This document shows positions 22,341 through 36,468 of a DNA stretch of 64,000 nt, piece after piece. Each line of letters begins with the position of its first letter. Within the stretch, counting starts at the first letter, position 1. Both the position numbers and the translations under genes were made by a program. Where the stretch lies: contig OZ026607.1 of assembly GCA_964020085.1 (NCBI GenBank), positions 7,054,279 through 7,118,278 of the forward strand, given 5' to 3'. The notes under the pieces were generated by a model that did not search any database, was not told where the DNA came from, and worked only from the letters and a program-made list of their open reading frames with translations. The DNA comes from Micromussa lordhowensis. Taxonomy: Eukaryota > Cnidaria > Anthozoa > Scleractinia > Lobophylliidae.

Positions 22341-23969
22341 CTAGAGTCCTACTAGAGAATTTGTTAGCGTTGTGAGCATGTGGCTATCGTGAAGTCCGTG
22401 GGTAAATTCAGTCGCCGATACTGGCGCCATAGACTCGTGCGTCATCGCAGCCATTAGAGTAGGGTCGTCCACCTCAAGCTTGACTGGAACAGGAGTGTGG
22501 GTACCGGGCATATGTGCTCCATTCATACATTGAGAAAAGTCGGGTATACCACACTTTTTCACGTCATTCAGCATTGCCTGCTTGTCAGGGTTCAACATCT
22601 GCTTGGTTCTGATGTCCACGGTTGATTCCCTGCTTGAAATCACGCAAAGGCAACAATTAAGATGATAAACAAGCACGTAGCCTTTCTACATAAATGCGCT
22701 TCCCAACTAATCCTTGTATTTCTTTCAATCGCGCATCACTAAGCTCCAACATATAGGTATTTCGTTTAAGCATTTCACATCCAGGTCGATCACAAGTGCA
22801 ATTTATTACGGTGAATGATATGTAAGAGCAATGGCTCAATCATACAGTCACCGCTTGGCATTCAGCAGAGCTTGTCAGCCAGGTTGTCGATAACAACACA
22901 GACTGCTTCGGGCTGGCTGGTTGTTTTTTTAAAACCTTATCAAGAAGAGGGTCAAATCGACTCACTAGTATCCTCTTCTCTTTGGCTCGGGTATAAATCA
23001 ACTAGCGAATGCGGAAATCCTATTTCTTGTGTTTTGTTGCGGTCATTTTCCCCTCACGCACGCGGTTGTGTATATATGTATGTTTGATGTGTGTTGAAAA
23101 TGATCCCCCTTCTTTACGAAAATTTAATTTGCATGAAATGAACAGCTAGTTACAGTTTAAGTCGCTAAATCAACTTCCGACCCTCGAGCAGCTCAATAAA
23201 TTCTCTAATCGAGGCGAAATTGAAAGGAAAAATTTTGCCCGAGATTTTTCCCACCAGAATTGAATCTTGCACGCACGGGCGAGTTTGCGCTAATATGAGC
23301 TGGCTAATTTAGTATTGTATGTCAAAATAAGCCTTTACAAAGTGACTGAGTTGAAGGTAAACGTTGGTAAGCTCAAGCCATAAATAGGTCGTCATCTCAT
23401 GAGCGAAAGACTAACCTTATTTTTGCTTCCGCGGCGCGGTCCCGCTGTCTTCTGTTCTTGAACCAGTTGCTAACTTGTGTAGTGGTTAGACCCGTTGCCT
23501 CGGCTAGCTCCCGCTTCTCTCGAGGCGATGGGTACGGGTTATGCGAGTACCACTCTCTCAATATGTTCCTCGATTTCTCCTTGAAACAGTAGCTAGTTTC
23601 CTCGCCGTCCCAGATCGTCCTCGGGAGAGGAAACTTGCGTCGAACGCGATACTTCCCCACGGCTCCAAGAGGCCGGCCGCGAAGTTTCTCAGCTTCGATA
23701 TAGTGTGCTTTTAACCAGAGGGACTGCAGCTTGGGATGCGAGCTCGGAGAAAATGTGTTGTTTTCCAGTATGCGGTACAGCTCCTGGAAGTTGCCTTGGT
23801 GAAAGGAAACCAGTGCCTTTGCTTTTAGTACGCTCTCGTTCTTCTGAATGGTTTCGCATTCTGGAAGAGACCACAAAAATCTTCCGAGGCGTTCTATATC
23901 TCCGCTCTGTTGTAAGACTTCACAGACACACGCGACCTGCTCTGGAGTGAAACTGAAGGTTGGTAGCAT
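22341..23969 (-). CDS. six1/2: SIX homeobox transcription factor Six1/2
   Basis: Two coding exons, 23969-23416 and 22629-22341, with a 786-bp GT-AG intron of phase 2, give 280 residues, close to the 284 of vertebrate SIX1. The start [20 protein letters not shown] is the family N-terminus. The SIX domain spans about 9-119 and the homeodomain about 124-183, with WFKN at 169-172 and the tail [31 protein letters not shown] marks the SIX1/2 subfamily. Exon 2 encodes a short acidic/Ser-Thr-rich tail with VKLEVDD and the ending TLTNSLVGL, resembling SIX1/2 C-termini. In animals these nuclear proteins bind DNA with Eya co-activators and act in sensory, neural and muscle precursors. Neighbours: a second SIX gene starts 33 kb away in the opposite direction. 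TATA and CCAAT-like boxes precede the start. Identification is very secure; the exact 5' and 3' UTR ends are inferred. Confidence 0.95.
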
Positions 23970-24063
23970 ATTCTGTTGCTGGGATGCTGTATAGCGCCGG
24001 GTACGGTTTATCCTTTCACTTCTTTGTATTGTCTATTTGTCTGAACTTAAGACGGTACTCGCT

Positions 24064-24070
24064 CTTTATA
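24064..24070 (-). promoter_or_regulatory. TATA box of Six1/2
   Basis: TATAAAG on the minus strand, 95 bp upstream of the ATG. Transcription would start near 24035-24040, leaving a 5' UTR of about 65-70 nt. Confidence 0.6.
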
Positions 24071-24198
24071 GCTGCTTGGAATCAAATTGCACACAGTTAA
24101 AAAGAAAATGTCACCCAGTAGCGCTCAGACTAATTTTCATTCTCTGGCGTGACAATGTCATTATTAAATTAAGATTAGAACTTGAACCCTGCACTGTG

Positions 24199-24208
24199 AT
24201 TGGCCAAT
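24199..24208. promoter_or_regulatory. palindromic CCAAT box
   Basis: ATTGGCCAAT, two overlapping inverted CCAAT/ATTGG motifs, about 130 bp upstream of the Six1/2 TATA box, a normal position for NF-Y binding. Inferred from motif and spacing only. Confidence 0.45.
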
Positions 24209-24209
24209 T

Positions 24210-27200
24210 CTTGCCATCCAGATGGTTTATATTTTTACAGTAGATGTTAAATCAAACACCATAGAAACAATGTCAATCGCTTTCTTTACGCCTTCAAAAA
24301 TTGCCACTTCCGCTGGAACATCGGCCCTTGAGTAGAAAGACTTACCGACAAGCCTCAAACACAATTAGCTCGCTCGTTGTGTCCTGAAGCCATTAGTCGA
24401 TTTCAAATTAAGCCCGCTGGAAAAGCTTGGCGATTTTGAACTCTGCAAGTCCATGGCCAGTGAAATGTTGTGTTTGTAATGGTATACGCGGATCGTGTTT
24501 CTTTTCCGAGGCGCTGTTTGTTATGGCAACTTTGCAAAACGAGACGCAAGAAAATAGTGAGCGCTGAATTGTTTACATCAAGCTATTACCCAAAAGATGC
24601 TAATTTAGAAGGCTAATAATGTTATGAGAGACGGGCGCGAACAAAGGGAGTGTTTATTGATTTTGCGAATTTATCGTTGTCCAAATGTCAGCCAAGCCAT
24701 CAGCGAAATTCGTGTTAAACAATGGCCTGTCTTCTTCGGCTAATCCAGGTGTTATCCAGATTGTCTCTTCGTCTTCGCTTTTAAGAAACATGTATAGATG
24801 TTCGCTTTTTATGAGAGCACGTTTCAGTTTGTGATATAGCTTTTTTTTCTTAACCAGTCCATTCGTTGGTTGGGATCAGAAAAACATTCAAGCGACACAC
24901 TCATTATCGAACGGTTGCGATCTTCATTTACAGTATCCTTGTTTTGCCTGAGGGAGCTGAATGGAGAAAGAACCAAAACGGAAACATTCCTTTGAAAAAG
25001 GAATGCAAAAAATATCCTTTAACTCTGTTAATGACATTCGCTCCGAACGCGTGGAGTTTTTCCGTGTATTCTTGACCAGCTGATATTTTAAGACGCTCTA
25101 TTTCAATACTGCGCTCGATTTACTTCTCACAATATTCACCACAGTATTCAATTTTTTTTTCAGTGTAATTATGAAAGTATTAACTTTGCTTTGAAAAGAT
25201 GCAAGGTCTAAGATGGGCTCACTTTTCGTAGATAAGAAATCAACTCTTAAACAAAAATTAAGTGAACAGATAAACATAAAAGATGAACGCGTGAACATGT
25301 AAACCGGGTAGTTTTTGTAATATTTTAGGAACCGAGAACACAGGATGACCTGATCGGAAACTTAGACCGGCCGAGTTAAGCCAAATTCACCCTCTATTTG
25401 GTTTAATTCAAGGCAGTTTCCATTGAAATAAATGGGCGATTGGCTAGCTCCAGTGGCAAGTTGAACATCAGATATGCTTGTTAAAAAGCAATCTGCCCGA
25501 GACATGCCTTGTGTATTGATGAAAAACATCTCGAAACCTTTAAATTATTGCTGGAATTATGCGAGAAATTGAACCCATTCGAAAGTACACAAACGTTCGT
25601 GTTTAATTCCACTTGCACATTTTCCTGTTTTGAGAGAAAGCCATAAACCTTTGAAATTTGAGACGTTTTATTTCTACTTGCTAAGTGTGCCCATCCATTA
25701 GAGAAAAAATAAAATGAATAATTTATGAAATATTTGACAGCCCATTAGGGGCAGGTTGTGACAGTGAGAGCGTGTGCAAGGTATTCCTTTCTATCCCGTT
25801 TCAATTTCATTTTGTTTTAACTTCTTTGTAAAAAAATAAACCTTTCTGGTTGTTTTGAAATTGTATACATTCCGCCATGGACGCTGAAATTCCAAAATTT
25901 CCTCTCCGTTCAAGATTTACCCGCTATTTTTACATTTCTATTTCCAAACAAGTTGCCATCACAATACCGGACAGTGTAAAAGGGGATCTTTGTCCTGCAC
26001 ATGGGAAATACAAACAGTTAATTTAAACTCTCGTGTTTACAAGATTCCTATCATGATATAATTATTTTCGACTAAACACCAGGCTTGAAATAATTTGAAA
26101 CCAGTGGCAGAATTCTGCAGCATGCTGCCAGTTTCTTTCTTCAACGCCCACCCACCAGATTCTTTCCTTTGTCCCACTCATTAAAAAAAATTTCTATTCT
26201 AATTAAAAAGAAACTTGAAAGATCTTGTCAAGTTATGTCGGTTATTTCTTTATTAAAAATGTTTCTGCTTCTCCACTTTCGCACCCATATGATAATATGT
26301 TGTTATCCCCTTCTGAATCTATTGTCTGAATCTCTGTTCCTGAAAGGCACGCTTAGAGGTTATCTTCCTTCGAACCCCCAAAGGAAATTCATCTATACGA
26401 TTATTATTATTGTTTTTTCCTTTTGTAGGAAGTCGTTCTATATGAGATAAGCACACAACGTATGGTATTATCTTAAAGGAATTACACTCTTTGATACTAA
26501 TGCTTGCATGTTAAATAAGTATCTCAAACCCAGAGACCTGTATCAACAATTCTTATTCTCTCCTATCGTTTTACTTTACATAGACATCCACACTGTTCGT
26601 CGCGTGCGGAAAACGTGTCCAAAATTTTGGTTCGCTTTTCCCGTCGGACCTCCTTAAATTCATCAATGCTATGGCTTACTCCGATTATTGCTCGTGATAA
26701 AGCTGTAGTATTATTTCCCGGCTTGTTACAGGCTTAACGTCTAGTCATTGTCTTCTCTGACGTGTAACGTGAGGAAGAATTCTCGTTTTACATCCATTGC
26801 AACAAAATGACACAAGGTCTCCCTTGCGTTTTTTGATACAACCGGATGTTTGGATTCAAAGGCGCAGGTTGTGTTTTTAAAAGACGTTTCCCTGTTTTGG
26901 CGTGGTTCGTGTAGATCTTTATTGCTGGGGGTTGTTTTTGACAAAATATTTTACTCGGGCTATGTAAGCTAATTGAGTCAGTAGAAGTAGAGAATTTGAA
27001 TAACAGCTATAAACCGAATAAAACCTCTGTTTTTCTGAATACATCAGTAAGACATTTCTAACGGCTTCCTTGTTTTCAACCGTGGTAGAGCAGGTTCCAT
27101 TTAGAAATCAAATTGTTTCGTTTTCTTTTGAGAAATTAACCCTCAATCTTAAATTAAGCCCCTCGGGACAGCAAAGAACTGAAAATGTGTTTCTAGACTA

Positions 27201-30200
27201 TGATTAAACACTATGAATCGTCTTAAAGTTATACTTAGGTAAAACAAGCTGGAGAGAACAGACAATCGTTTCTTGTCCAAATGGCGGGTGGCCAATTTCT
27301 CCCTCGCAGGTGAAATTCAATTAGCTTTTAATTCAATGCGATAGCTTGCTTTTGTCAGTTTTCTCAACTATGGAACTGGTTCTCAACTCAATGTTGAGAT
27401 GAAACTTTTAAGAATCGAAAAAAAACGTATTCCTTTGAACAAAGTTTGGATCAGATAGGTTAGTTCTTCACCGCTGTGAACTTCATCTTCGTCTGCAACT
27501 TTCTCCTATCATGAGCAATTTCTACGTTAGAAATTCTTCTAAAATTTGTACACCAGATCCGCTTCGATGCGTGGACAAGTTCAAACTTAAAACCAAAAGG
27601 AGAAATTTTAATGCAAGGAGCACCAGATGTGAAACGCACTCCTCAGCGGCATAGTACACAGAATTCTTGTTTTTGGAAATTTCATTGGGATAAGCGACGT
27701 GAGGTTTGATTATGGGAGCCAGGAAAGTCGGATTAGAGACACTGCCGGTTCACATTTATTGACGAGTAACCCTCCGATTTGCTTTAGCAGTTTTGTGGAC
27801 ATCTAACAGCCGAGAGACTTGTTATTGACAAAAGAGCAGTCATTAACTGAGACTGAGGAGTTGATTATACAAATTGACTTTTTCAATTATGAGCGTTTCT
27901 CAACATGCAACTTCCCAAACGAAAGTTAAACTTGTGTCCTTTGCTGAGCGTCACAAGTTACTTTTTATTATAAATGGCGGATAATGTACAGTAACACACG
28001 CCTGAGAGACTTTTTTACGAAAGATACATTTCTTTCACTAGGAGTTTGCAACAGCTTTTGTTTTAGACAAGACAGGGGTTATAGTTAGATCCATTTCACG
28101 ACGTACAAATTGTAGATAATATGAGGAGAGCCTGAATGCGTGGCTTGTGCTTTAGGCAAATTCGTAAGGGCTTTCGAGGCAAATGATGCGAAAAGCTACT
28201 GATAAACAGCAACATCTGAGAATTTTAGAGCCGCAAAGCTATTTTAATTTAGTCGAAACTTTAAATTCTAAACACCGCTAAACAATACATTCCAAGCACC
28301 TGTCCGTGCGGCTTGATAAGATACCTGATGTATTTTAAATAATCTAATTTACTGCTGATAAACAACATAAAACGTGACCCAGTTGTCCAAGGTTTTGGAA
28401 TATAAAAACCTAGTTTCAAATTTGCTCTCGATAGTCATCCTTTTCAGATGGAGGTGAGATTCTGATTGGTGGCCGTGACAAACTCACATTTGCTAGCTTT
28501 TGTATCCGAGTTTCTGGATGTCTGACAACAATCTTAATGCGATGTTATTTGATCAATCGCGCCACAAAGTCCGATCTCGTTTTCAGTGTCCTAGTTAAAA
28601 AGCCAGCAGCCAAACAAAGTTGAAAGTAGATTGAAGAACAAACTGCGGGTCGAATCGGAAGCGTAATTCAACCTTTTTATCGACTTTTAAGTTTCTTTAA
28701 CGACCCTCGTATCTTTTTCCTCTTGTCAATCGATTTGGAAAATCTGATATCCAAATTAGCCGACTCTGAAAACTTGAGAGTTTTTCCCACATTTAAATTA
28801 ATTTTGATATCGGAAATAAGAAAGCTGGCATTTCCATAGTTGTGTTTTTTTTGTTTTTTGTTTTGTTTTAATTTTAATCACTGTTAGCTTGGTTGTTGGA
28901 AATTCTACATTGCAGATAGGATTTTCTTAAACTCACTAGACAAGTTTTAGGATGAGTACATTTTCTCAATCTTGAACAGCTTTTGTAAGTTGTAACATAA
29001 ATGATATCTTCCGGTAATATTTAAATAGACGCACTTTATTAAGTGCCGTCCTTGGACGCATCGCTCAACACACTATTGGGAAGTGTTCTTGGAAAACGCA
29101 ATTCATTTCTAGATAGGCTTTTAATTAAACGACATCGTGAAAGTTTTTACTTCGATATTTCAACCTTTAAGCGGCACGAATCAAAGGAAGGGTAGATAAA
29201 GCTCCTCTGTAAAAACTTGTAACCATTTGATAACTCCAGCGATAATTATGCGATAGGATTTTTGAAAGTAAAACGACTGCAAGTCTTTTGGGAAGGTCTT
29301 CTCTCAAACTGGTGGAACGTCTAACTCCAATAGGGTAGAAAAAGCTAGCACTATAATTACTTAAACATCACACATGTTTAACATGGATATTTATTCTGCA
29401 TTTCGCCTGGACCATATGCTTCGCCAGGCCGCCCCCATGTCTGTCAATATTCAGCCTTCCTTATAGTATTTCGGGTCGTGATACTATCGATATAAAGTTA
29501 CGTCGAGATCATCTCAGATGTTATCTTACGTGTGGGCTGCGTTGGAAGGATTTCGTTTTACAGTTTTTACCCCGTAATAGAAACTTGCGTTACTGAATTT
29601 GATAGATCACAATCGATATATTTATTTTGGTGAGTTTGCCTCGTATTTTTCCGATCACCTCTAAGTGGCTCCACCTCTGGTATCTCTCCCAAATCTTACC
29701 ACCGGGTGAATGTCAAAGATGCAATTAGGCCGGTCTGCATGTAAACCAAGCAGTGCTTTTGTCTCCATTTGGTTTTATTCGCTCTCGAATACGTTCAAAA
29801 ACATCACTTTCCTTTCTCTTTGTGTTCCCTGGCGTTAAAAACGTGCTTTTAGCAGCAAGTATTGAGTTACATAAAAAGAGCGCATTATTCTTTGATATTT
29901 TGTTTCTAGCGAGTCGGTGTATTTTTAAGTTGGAAAAACATACTTCTCTGGATTTGACTCTCGCAAGATTTATTTTAAAAGCGTGTTAACGTTTTCATAA
30001 TCCTTAATGCTGGTTTACGTCTATCTGTTCTTTTCTTGTCAAATCCCATAATAAAATGCTTTCTGTTCAACAAGCTTAGGCCTTTGTTAATCCGTTTTTT
30101 GACCGCTCTTCAAATTATATATTATAGTTTCATTTTTTGCACTTGTCAATTTGCGAAACCAAATTCCAGTTTCTAAATGTCAGAGAAACGTTTTATTACC

Positions 30201-33200
30201 ACAATGTAATCTTCTTAAATTTCATAGAACTAAGGCGAAAGTGTGGAATTGCTTACATAACTTTAGGACAAATTTCAATTTTTCCCCAAGGTATGAGTAG
30301 TCTGTTATGTGCGATGCAATTCATCCATGGTAAAAGTGAGGACGGTCATATGTTAAGTTTTTGTTTCAGAATTTCTCCGCAAGACACAGAAAGAAAACCT
30401 GTCGAATGTGAGTTTAATATAAACTTGATTGCTTGTTTTTCTCGGGCATTTAAAGCGGTCAGAAATATATTTGCTAAAGAAATTGTGAGTTGGAAGTTAC
30501 TTTTTTCAGAGGCGTTCAAAATAAGCCTACTCATCTAGGTCATGCTTATGTTATAAAGTGATAATTTGAGATACATCTAGACGCAATGAAAAGATCGACT
30601 CAACATCTGCAGGATATGGGAGAGAGTAAACTAATGGTGGAAACAAGAGCATATGTTGAGAAACAAAATCGATATTTTTTCCCCTTGTTGATTGAATAAA
30701 TAAGAATAGATTTTATTTTATGTGCTTCTTGTGTGGAACTGATGTTCTTAATCATATCATTCCGGAATCTAATGCTTTGACATTGTTTCAGAGGTGAGGA
30801 TTAAAATTTATTTTACCTACGTTGAGAAATTTGTTTACCAAGTTTTGAAATTTTACTTAGATGTTGTTGTCGGTTGCCGGCTTCTGTTGCGACGATTTTA
30901 TGATTCTTTGGTTTCTTCACCCTGAGCTCGCTTACTTGAAAACAAAATGATAGCCAGAACCAACTGATTAATTGAAGGCAGTCGAATTTGTACAGGCTCT
31001 TCGCACGCTACGATTCCCGCGCAATGGCCACCAGCAATGGTAGAAGTAAATGATTGAAGGCGTCGCAAGAACGCGTCACAACATTTCACAGACCATGTTC
31101 AGAGTTGCAAAAGGTTCCATGAATGAAACAATAAAGTGCACTTTTAATATGTAAAAATAATCGATGCTAGGCAATATGTGCAGAGTTCTGAAGGCGACAA
31201 CAAGTCCCAGTGATGACCGATATAGTCATGGATTGTAAACAGGATATTGGAAAAGGAAATGTGCGAATCAGCGTTGCAAGATCGATGCACTTTTCACAAA
31301 CGGCCTATCTTTCTTGTTTTTCCACGATGCCTGACTTGGCTGTTTGTTTCCCTTATTATTGTCAGATTTTAGTTACGAAAATAGAGGGAAGACAGCACTG
31401 GACTCATTTTTAGTCGAGTTTAAAACCCGTAGCATGTCCGTATCCCAGTAACATCACCCTTCGACGAAAATTCTTTCACCTGGACCTAAAATATCCCAGT
31501 TTAGTTTTCTTTCCACTAGGGAAAAGGTGCTTTTCAATCAGCTCTTGAATTCTGAAGCGTTCCCGTTGGGGATGAGGTAGTTTGGGTTTTGAGTTTGCGT
31601 GGCTAATGCATAAGTTGGAAGCGTGTTAGGTGATGTTGAGTCAGAAATGAATGACGTAGCCCTTAGCTAACCCAAAATTACCTCGAAAAAAAAGCCTCGA
31701 ACCTGAAACGGACTTCTCAACTTTAAATTGATGATAACAAGGTGAAAAGAATACCAAGTTCTTACCGTTTGTGATTTTCCGTTTTGGCAAGTGATATGAT
31801 CGGTCGCCTGTAGCTACTAGCTTCTTGTCCTGGCGGGGAGGCTGGCTGTGTGCGTTAAGTCCCTTTGACGAGTCCGCGTCACCTGACAGCTAAAGAACAC
31901 CCTTCAATCAACGTGTTGGGATTTCAAGGATGGCTCATGGAATTAATTATGCCACGTACGAAGATGCGAGATCAGTCTAGTGTTTCTTAATTAGTTGGCC
32001 TTAAAATTTCGCAGCGCTTAACAATTAGAAAATTATCAAAATTCGGTTTAAAGTGAACAACTCTGCTAGTTTTGGAGGGGTCGTATATTTTTTATTAGAT
32101 TACACGTAAATTTTCAACGCAAAGATCGCGTTTCGACTCACCCATGACAGACTGTATCTGTTTTCGTATCGGGTAGCTCGCACATTAAAGACAAACTACG
32201 GTCTTTAAACGATTTGGACGGCTCAGCATTTATTTTGGTTGGTCCAACGAATAACAACACGGTTAAGTTTTCAAGAAGTGCTAATTATAGCACGGGAGGG
32301 AAGTCAAATAATCGCATGTGATGAGGCGAGCTGGAGGCGTGAACACACGCGACATTCCAGTTGTAAAAATAAGAAATTGGAAGTGAATTTCCTCCATAAA
32401 ATCGCTTTTCACTTTTCAGCAAGTTCTATTAGCGTCCCGAGTCGTATTTCAAAACACGAAAGACGATTTGACGTGAGCCATGATGTGAAAACATAATGCC
32501 CAATGGAAATGAGTCAACGTGGGGTTATCAAATGGCTATCTACAATTTCAAGCGGGACATTGTGTCTCCAATAAAGAAGAAAATCTGTCAGCAAGCCTTT
32601 GCAATAAACGTTTGTATCAGTTTATAAATGTCATTCAGCCCTGAAGGGAAATACCACAAAATTTGATACCTTGAAAGAAAAACAGATAAGCGGCCTTTGG
32701 GCATGTGATCCTTATGTTTCTTTGGTGGTCGATATTTTCAGATGATAAAGCCAGTATCCAAAGTATAAGAGATGTGTTTACCGCTCGTGGGGATATGATT
32801 TGTTGTCACTGTTTTACTCCATGGTGATACATTTTGTCTTTTTTTTTTAGTCTGGGGCATTAAATTGGCATGGATCACATATGTTTATTTTTTCCTCCTG
32901 TTGTTTTATTACTGACCAACAACATTGATCTTCTAAACAAATCGAAAAAGAGAGCAAACGATGGATTGGGTGACTTTGAAACTGAGTAAGGTTTTCGGTG
33001 TCAGGTCTGTAAAAAGTCTGTAAAAATTGACGTGTCTAGTCTGAATTTGGTTCAGGGTTTCAAGAAAGCCGTATGGGACCCTATAACCTCTCGAATTAAG
33101 CTAAACCATCTAGAATTATAACCATCCTACTAAGTGAAATCGCTAACGCAGTTTCCTTTATCGACTTCTTGTTATTGGCTTTTGTTCACCTACCTCAAGG

Positions 33201-33785
33201 AACAAAAAGCTTCACAGTTTCCTGTTGCTCCGCGTGATTCTGTTAAAGAGTTTTGTCGAGTGAGCGTAAATCAAATTAACACACGCATTGTTAAGATATT
33301 AACCAGGCATTTCGTGTGCGCAATAAATATTTAACAAGCTAAACGGATTACCTAGTCGTTTTGAAATAAGAATCAATCTCGCACGTGTCGTGGACACCTC
33401 GTTAGCATTTTTTATTTCATATATCTGACACGAGATGTTTTAAAAAACTGCCAGATATCTTAAATCGTGGTAAACTTTTCCATTTGTCAACCAATAACTT
33501 GCCAACCATTTAAAATAAATGTCACGAAAAGCAATGACCCGAAACCATTTTAATAACGTCTGGATCCGGATTGGACAAAAAAAAAGTTGGTTCTTACGCC
33601 CGTATGTCTAAAACGCAGTGATTGATTCCATGCTTGAACACGAAATTTTAACCCATTTATTGTCTTGAGTGTTAAGTTCAAAACAACTAAAAAGGCTAAA
33701 TTTAAATATGCGTAAAACAACGAGAACCAAACAGGATAGCGTAAGAACACTGTTCAGTTAGCATTCTCTTGAATTGTCGGATAGT
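24210..33785. other. gene-free interval, part 1 (upstream of Six1/2)
   Basis: No gene recognised on either strand across about 9.5 kb. A 133-residue plus-strand open frame at 30137-30538 lacks domain resemblance and has ordinary AT-rich composition. No transposon ends were found. The lack of obvious repeats here, compared with 1-9 kb, makes it the best region to search for conserved enhancers. Confidence 0.4.
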
Positions 33786-34022
33786 AGGGTTTTATTCACA
33801 AGATAAAAGCTAGCACCAATACGTAAAGCATAGCAAACAGCACTACTTGAACTTGCTGCTCAATAGCTTTCATTTGAAGATCACACACTAGGGTTTTATC
33901 AACATGCTTGTACTACCCTTTACAACAGCATTAAAAAACTCCTACTTGAAAGTACTGCTCAATAGCTTTCAATTGGGTAATCACACACTAGGGGTCTATC
34001 CACGGAGTTAAAAGATAGAACC
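33786..34022. repeat. ~112-bp tandem repeat array B
   Basis: Two to three units sharing TGCTCAATAGCTTTCATTTG and CACACACTAGGG with arrays A and D. Units recur near 33858 and 33957. Confidence 0.7.
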
Positions 34023-36450
34023 TGATCAATACTCAGAAGGTGTGACAGTAGGGGTAAAATCCGTGGCAAATACAATTTTCAGTGCCGGGCGTTACTTGTC
34101 CGACCGCCCGTGCCAAACCCAACCATGTACGGATGCACAATACGAAACGTGTTAATTAGCAAAACGTAGTCACGTTTAATTCACATTCTAAAACTAGAGA
34201 TTTTGAAAATATAAATGTGTATATTATTGTCAAGCGAGTGTCCGGGTTTTCATACTTGCTGGTGCAGATACCGATCTTTAGCATGACTCGATCCTACTAT
34301 TCCATTTCATGTTGTGACATTTTCTTAATCCTTCATGTCATCGAACTTCATGGACGGAAACAGACGGATGTTATTGTTAGGCCTAAACTAATCATTTAAT
34401 TTTCTTAAATCTAAGTCGCAAGGTTCTAAATGCTGCTGGTTCAGGCCATGTCTGCCTGATGTCGTTTTGCTCGCCGGCTCTTTTCCTGTTCGGTGATTGC
34501 TTTTTCCACCTCGATGTTCAACGTATATGTCAGAGGCTGTTTTGTTAAGAAAGGTGCTTTATTTGAGGAGAATTTGAGTTAGGTTCACCTCACCTGACCT
34601 GACTATCTTTCCTTAGCTTATTTTATAAAATTCCTTGGTATTTGGCGTTTTTAGCCGCCTTATTGGCCTTTCCAGAGTTTTAGTGCTACCGCAAGTTTGA
34701 AGAGTGTCATTCATTGAAAACTACGTCGTAGGAAACGATAGCCTTGCATGTCCGGGTCGTATCAGATAACAGTGCTCTGATTCAAAACAAAAGAGCAAAA
34801 GATATTTCCATCTCTAAATTTTCTGAACATCTGCCATAGTTCGTTTTTAAGTGCATCACGTGAATTTCAGAAAGAGCATTATTCATTATTGAACACAACA
34901 ACGACGAACCCTTGTCAATTCTTTTTTCCACACATGAGAGGGCCAATACCTTTTTTTACAACCAGTTGATGAGTTAAGAGCTTTGCATTGTTTTATTCAT
35001 TAGAAGTGCTTGAGCTCACGTATTCTATGTGCGACAATTTGCTTATATCCTTACCCTCTTCGCAAATGCAATAAATATTATGTTCTTCAATCTCTGTTTA
35101 TCATTTTATAGAGTCATGGATTTGTTGAGCTCAGATCTTTTGATTCAAAATTCTGTGCCATTATTATTTTTTAAATAATTACTTAATTGTTTCAAAATAA
35201 TGGCAAGCTTTTTTTCACGGTGGGTACTAAGTTTTTCTGCCTTTCAGGACACACTGAAGTAGTTTTGAATCAGATGTTTTGAAAACATTTACACCAACGT
35301 GTCCTTTGGCGCAGTAAGGATTGATGATGGTGATGTTGAATCTCAAGAATAAACAGTCTCTAATTTTTCCATGACAAAAACAGGTGACCAAAGTGAAGAA
35401 GTTTAGCAACAAAGAACGTATTGTTTTCAATTGGCTTTCTACCATTTTTTCCGGACTAACGTTCAGACAAATGAATAGCAATAGGTAAGAAAAAGCGTTA
35501 TATTTCGCTTAGAGAGCAACTTTAATTTCTCGTTTTTTCAATGCACAAGAGTTCAAGTAGTTTTATTTCTTGCTTTGCATTTCTTCCTGTTTTTGATATC
35601 ATCTTTTCTCTCATTAATACACTGGTTCTTCCTCCATCCTAACTTTTTTTACTAACTTTTTAATGTTTAAAAATCATCACCTCTGATTTGTGCTGGCTGC
35701 CGTTAGAATTTTGTCTTTTTCAAGTACCTACTTCGGGAAGCAGGCTTGACATAGAAGCTGGTGAAAATAATAGATTTCTGAACCGATGTATTAAGTGCTA
35801 CGAGGCAGGAAACTTTCGCTAGCTATTGTCACCTTGACTGCTTCGTAATCTTTTATTTTCTCTTAGATGTGCGAGGGCATGTTTTTCAATCTAAAGAACA
35901 AAATATTTTCAGAATTTGAATAATTTTTCAATAGTGAAAAATGATCCGTTAAGTGCATGCACAGAAACGCTTTTCTTTCTTTAATTATAAACAATAAAAA
36001 GGTGCGAAGTCAATGAGGATGAGTACCAGTATATATCTAGACCATGCACTACCCTTAAGTGGGAATCTGATTGAATTTCTATGGCAGTAAGTGAGAGTTA
36101 AGGAGAAATGCAATAGGGAAAAAGACCAGTGTGTAAAACACCGGCAAATGGACTACTTCAAGCACGAGAACACTCTAGGTAGGGGGTGGTCTATGTTGAC
36201 GCCCATTTATCAATTATTAATTCCTAAAAAGCTAATTTTCAATCTACACTAAATCCTTATTCTTCCTTGATAATTGAAATTCAGAAATCGTCGCTTTCTC
36301 CTTCATACAGCTTAAAAATCAAAAACATTTCTTCAAATTACATGGGACCTTTGCACCTATTGAAGCATTTTAAGATTGCATGAGATCGCAAAGAGTTAAC
36401 AAGAAAATTGCTGCCAAAAAGTATGAAACATTTAGCATTCAACCGTACCC
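34023..36450. other. no gene recognised
   Basis: AT-rich sequence, no gene seen. Confidence 0.3.
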
Positions 36451-36468
36451 TCTCTCTCTCTCTCTCTT
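36451..36468. repeat. CT dinucleotide microsatellite
   Basis: About nine consecutive CT units. Confidence 0.8.

Noticed and set aside
22657..22839. Minus-strand frame inside the Six1/2 intron just before exon 2
   Set aside because: It is in another frame from the SIX exons, lacks clear splice sites, and skipping it gives a perfectly phased SIX protein.
30137..30538. 133-residue plus-strand open frame in the inter-SIX interval
   Set aside because: No domain, motif or splice context; AT-rich composition matches the surrounding non-coding sequence.
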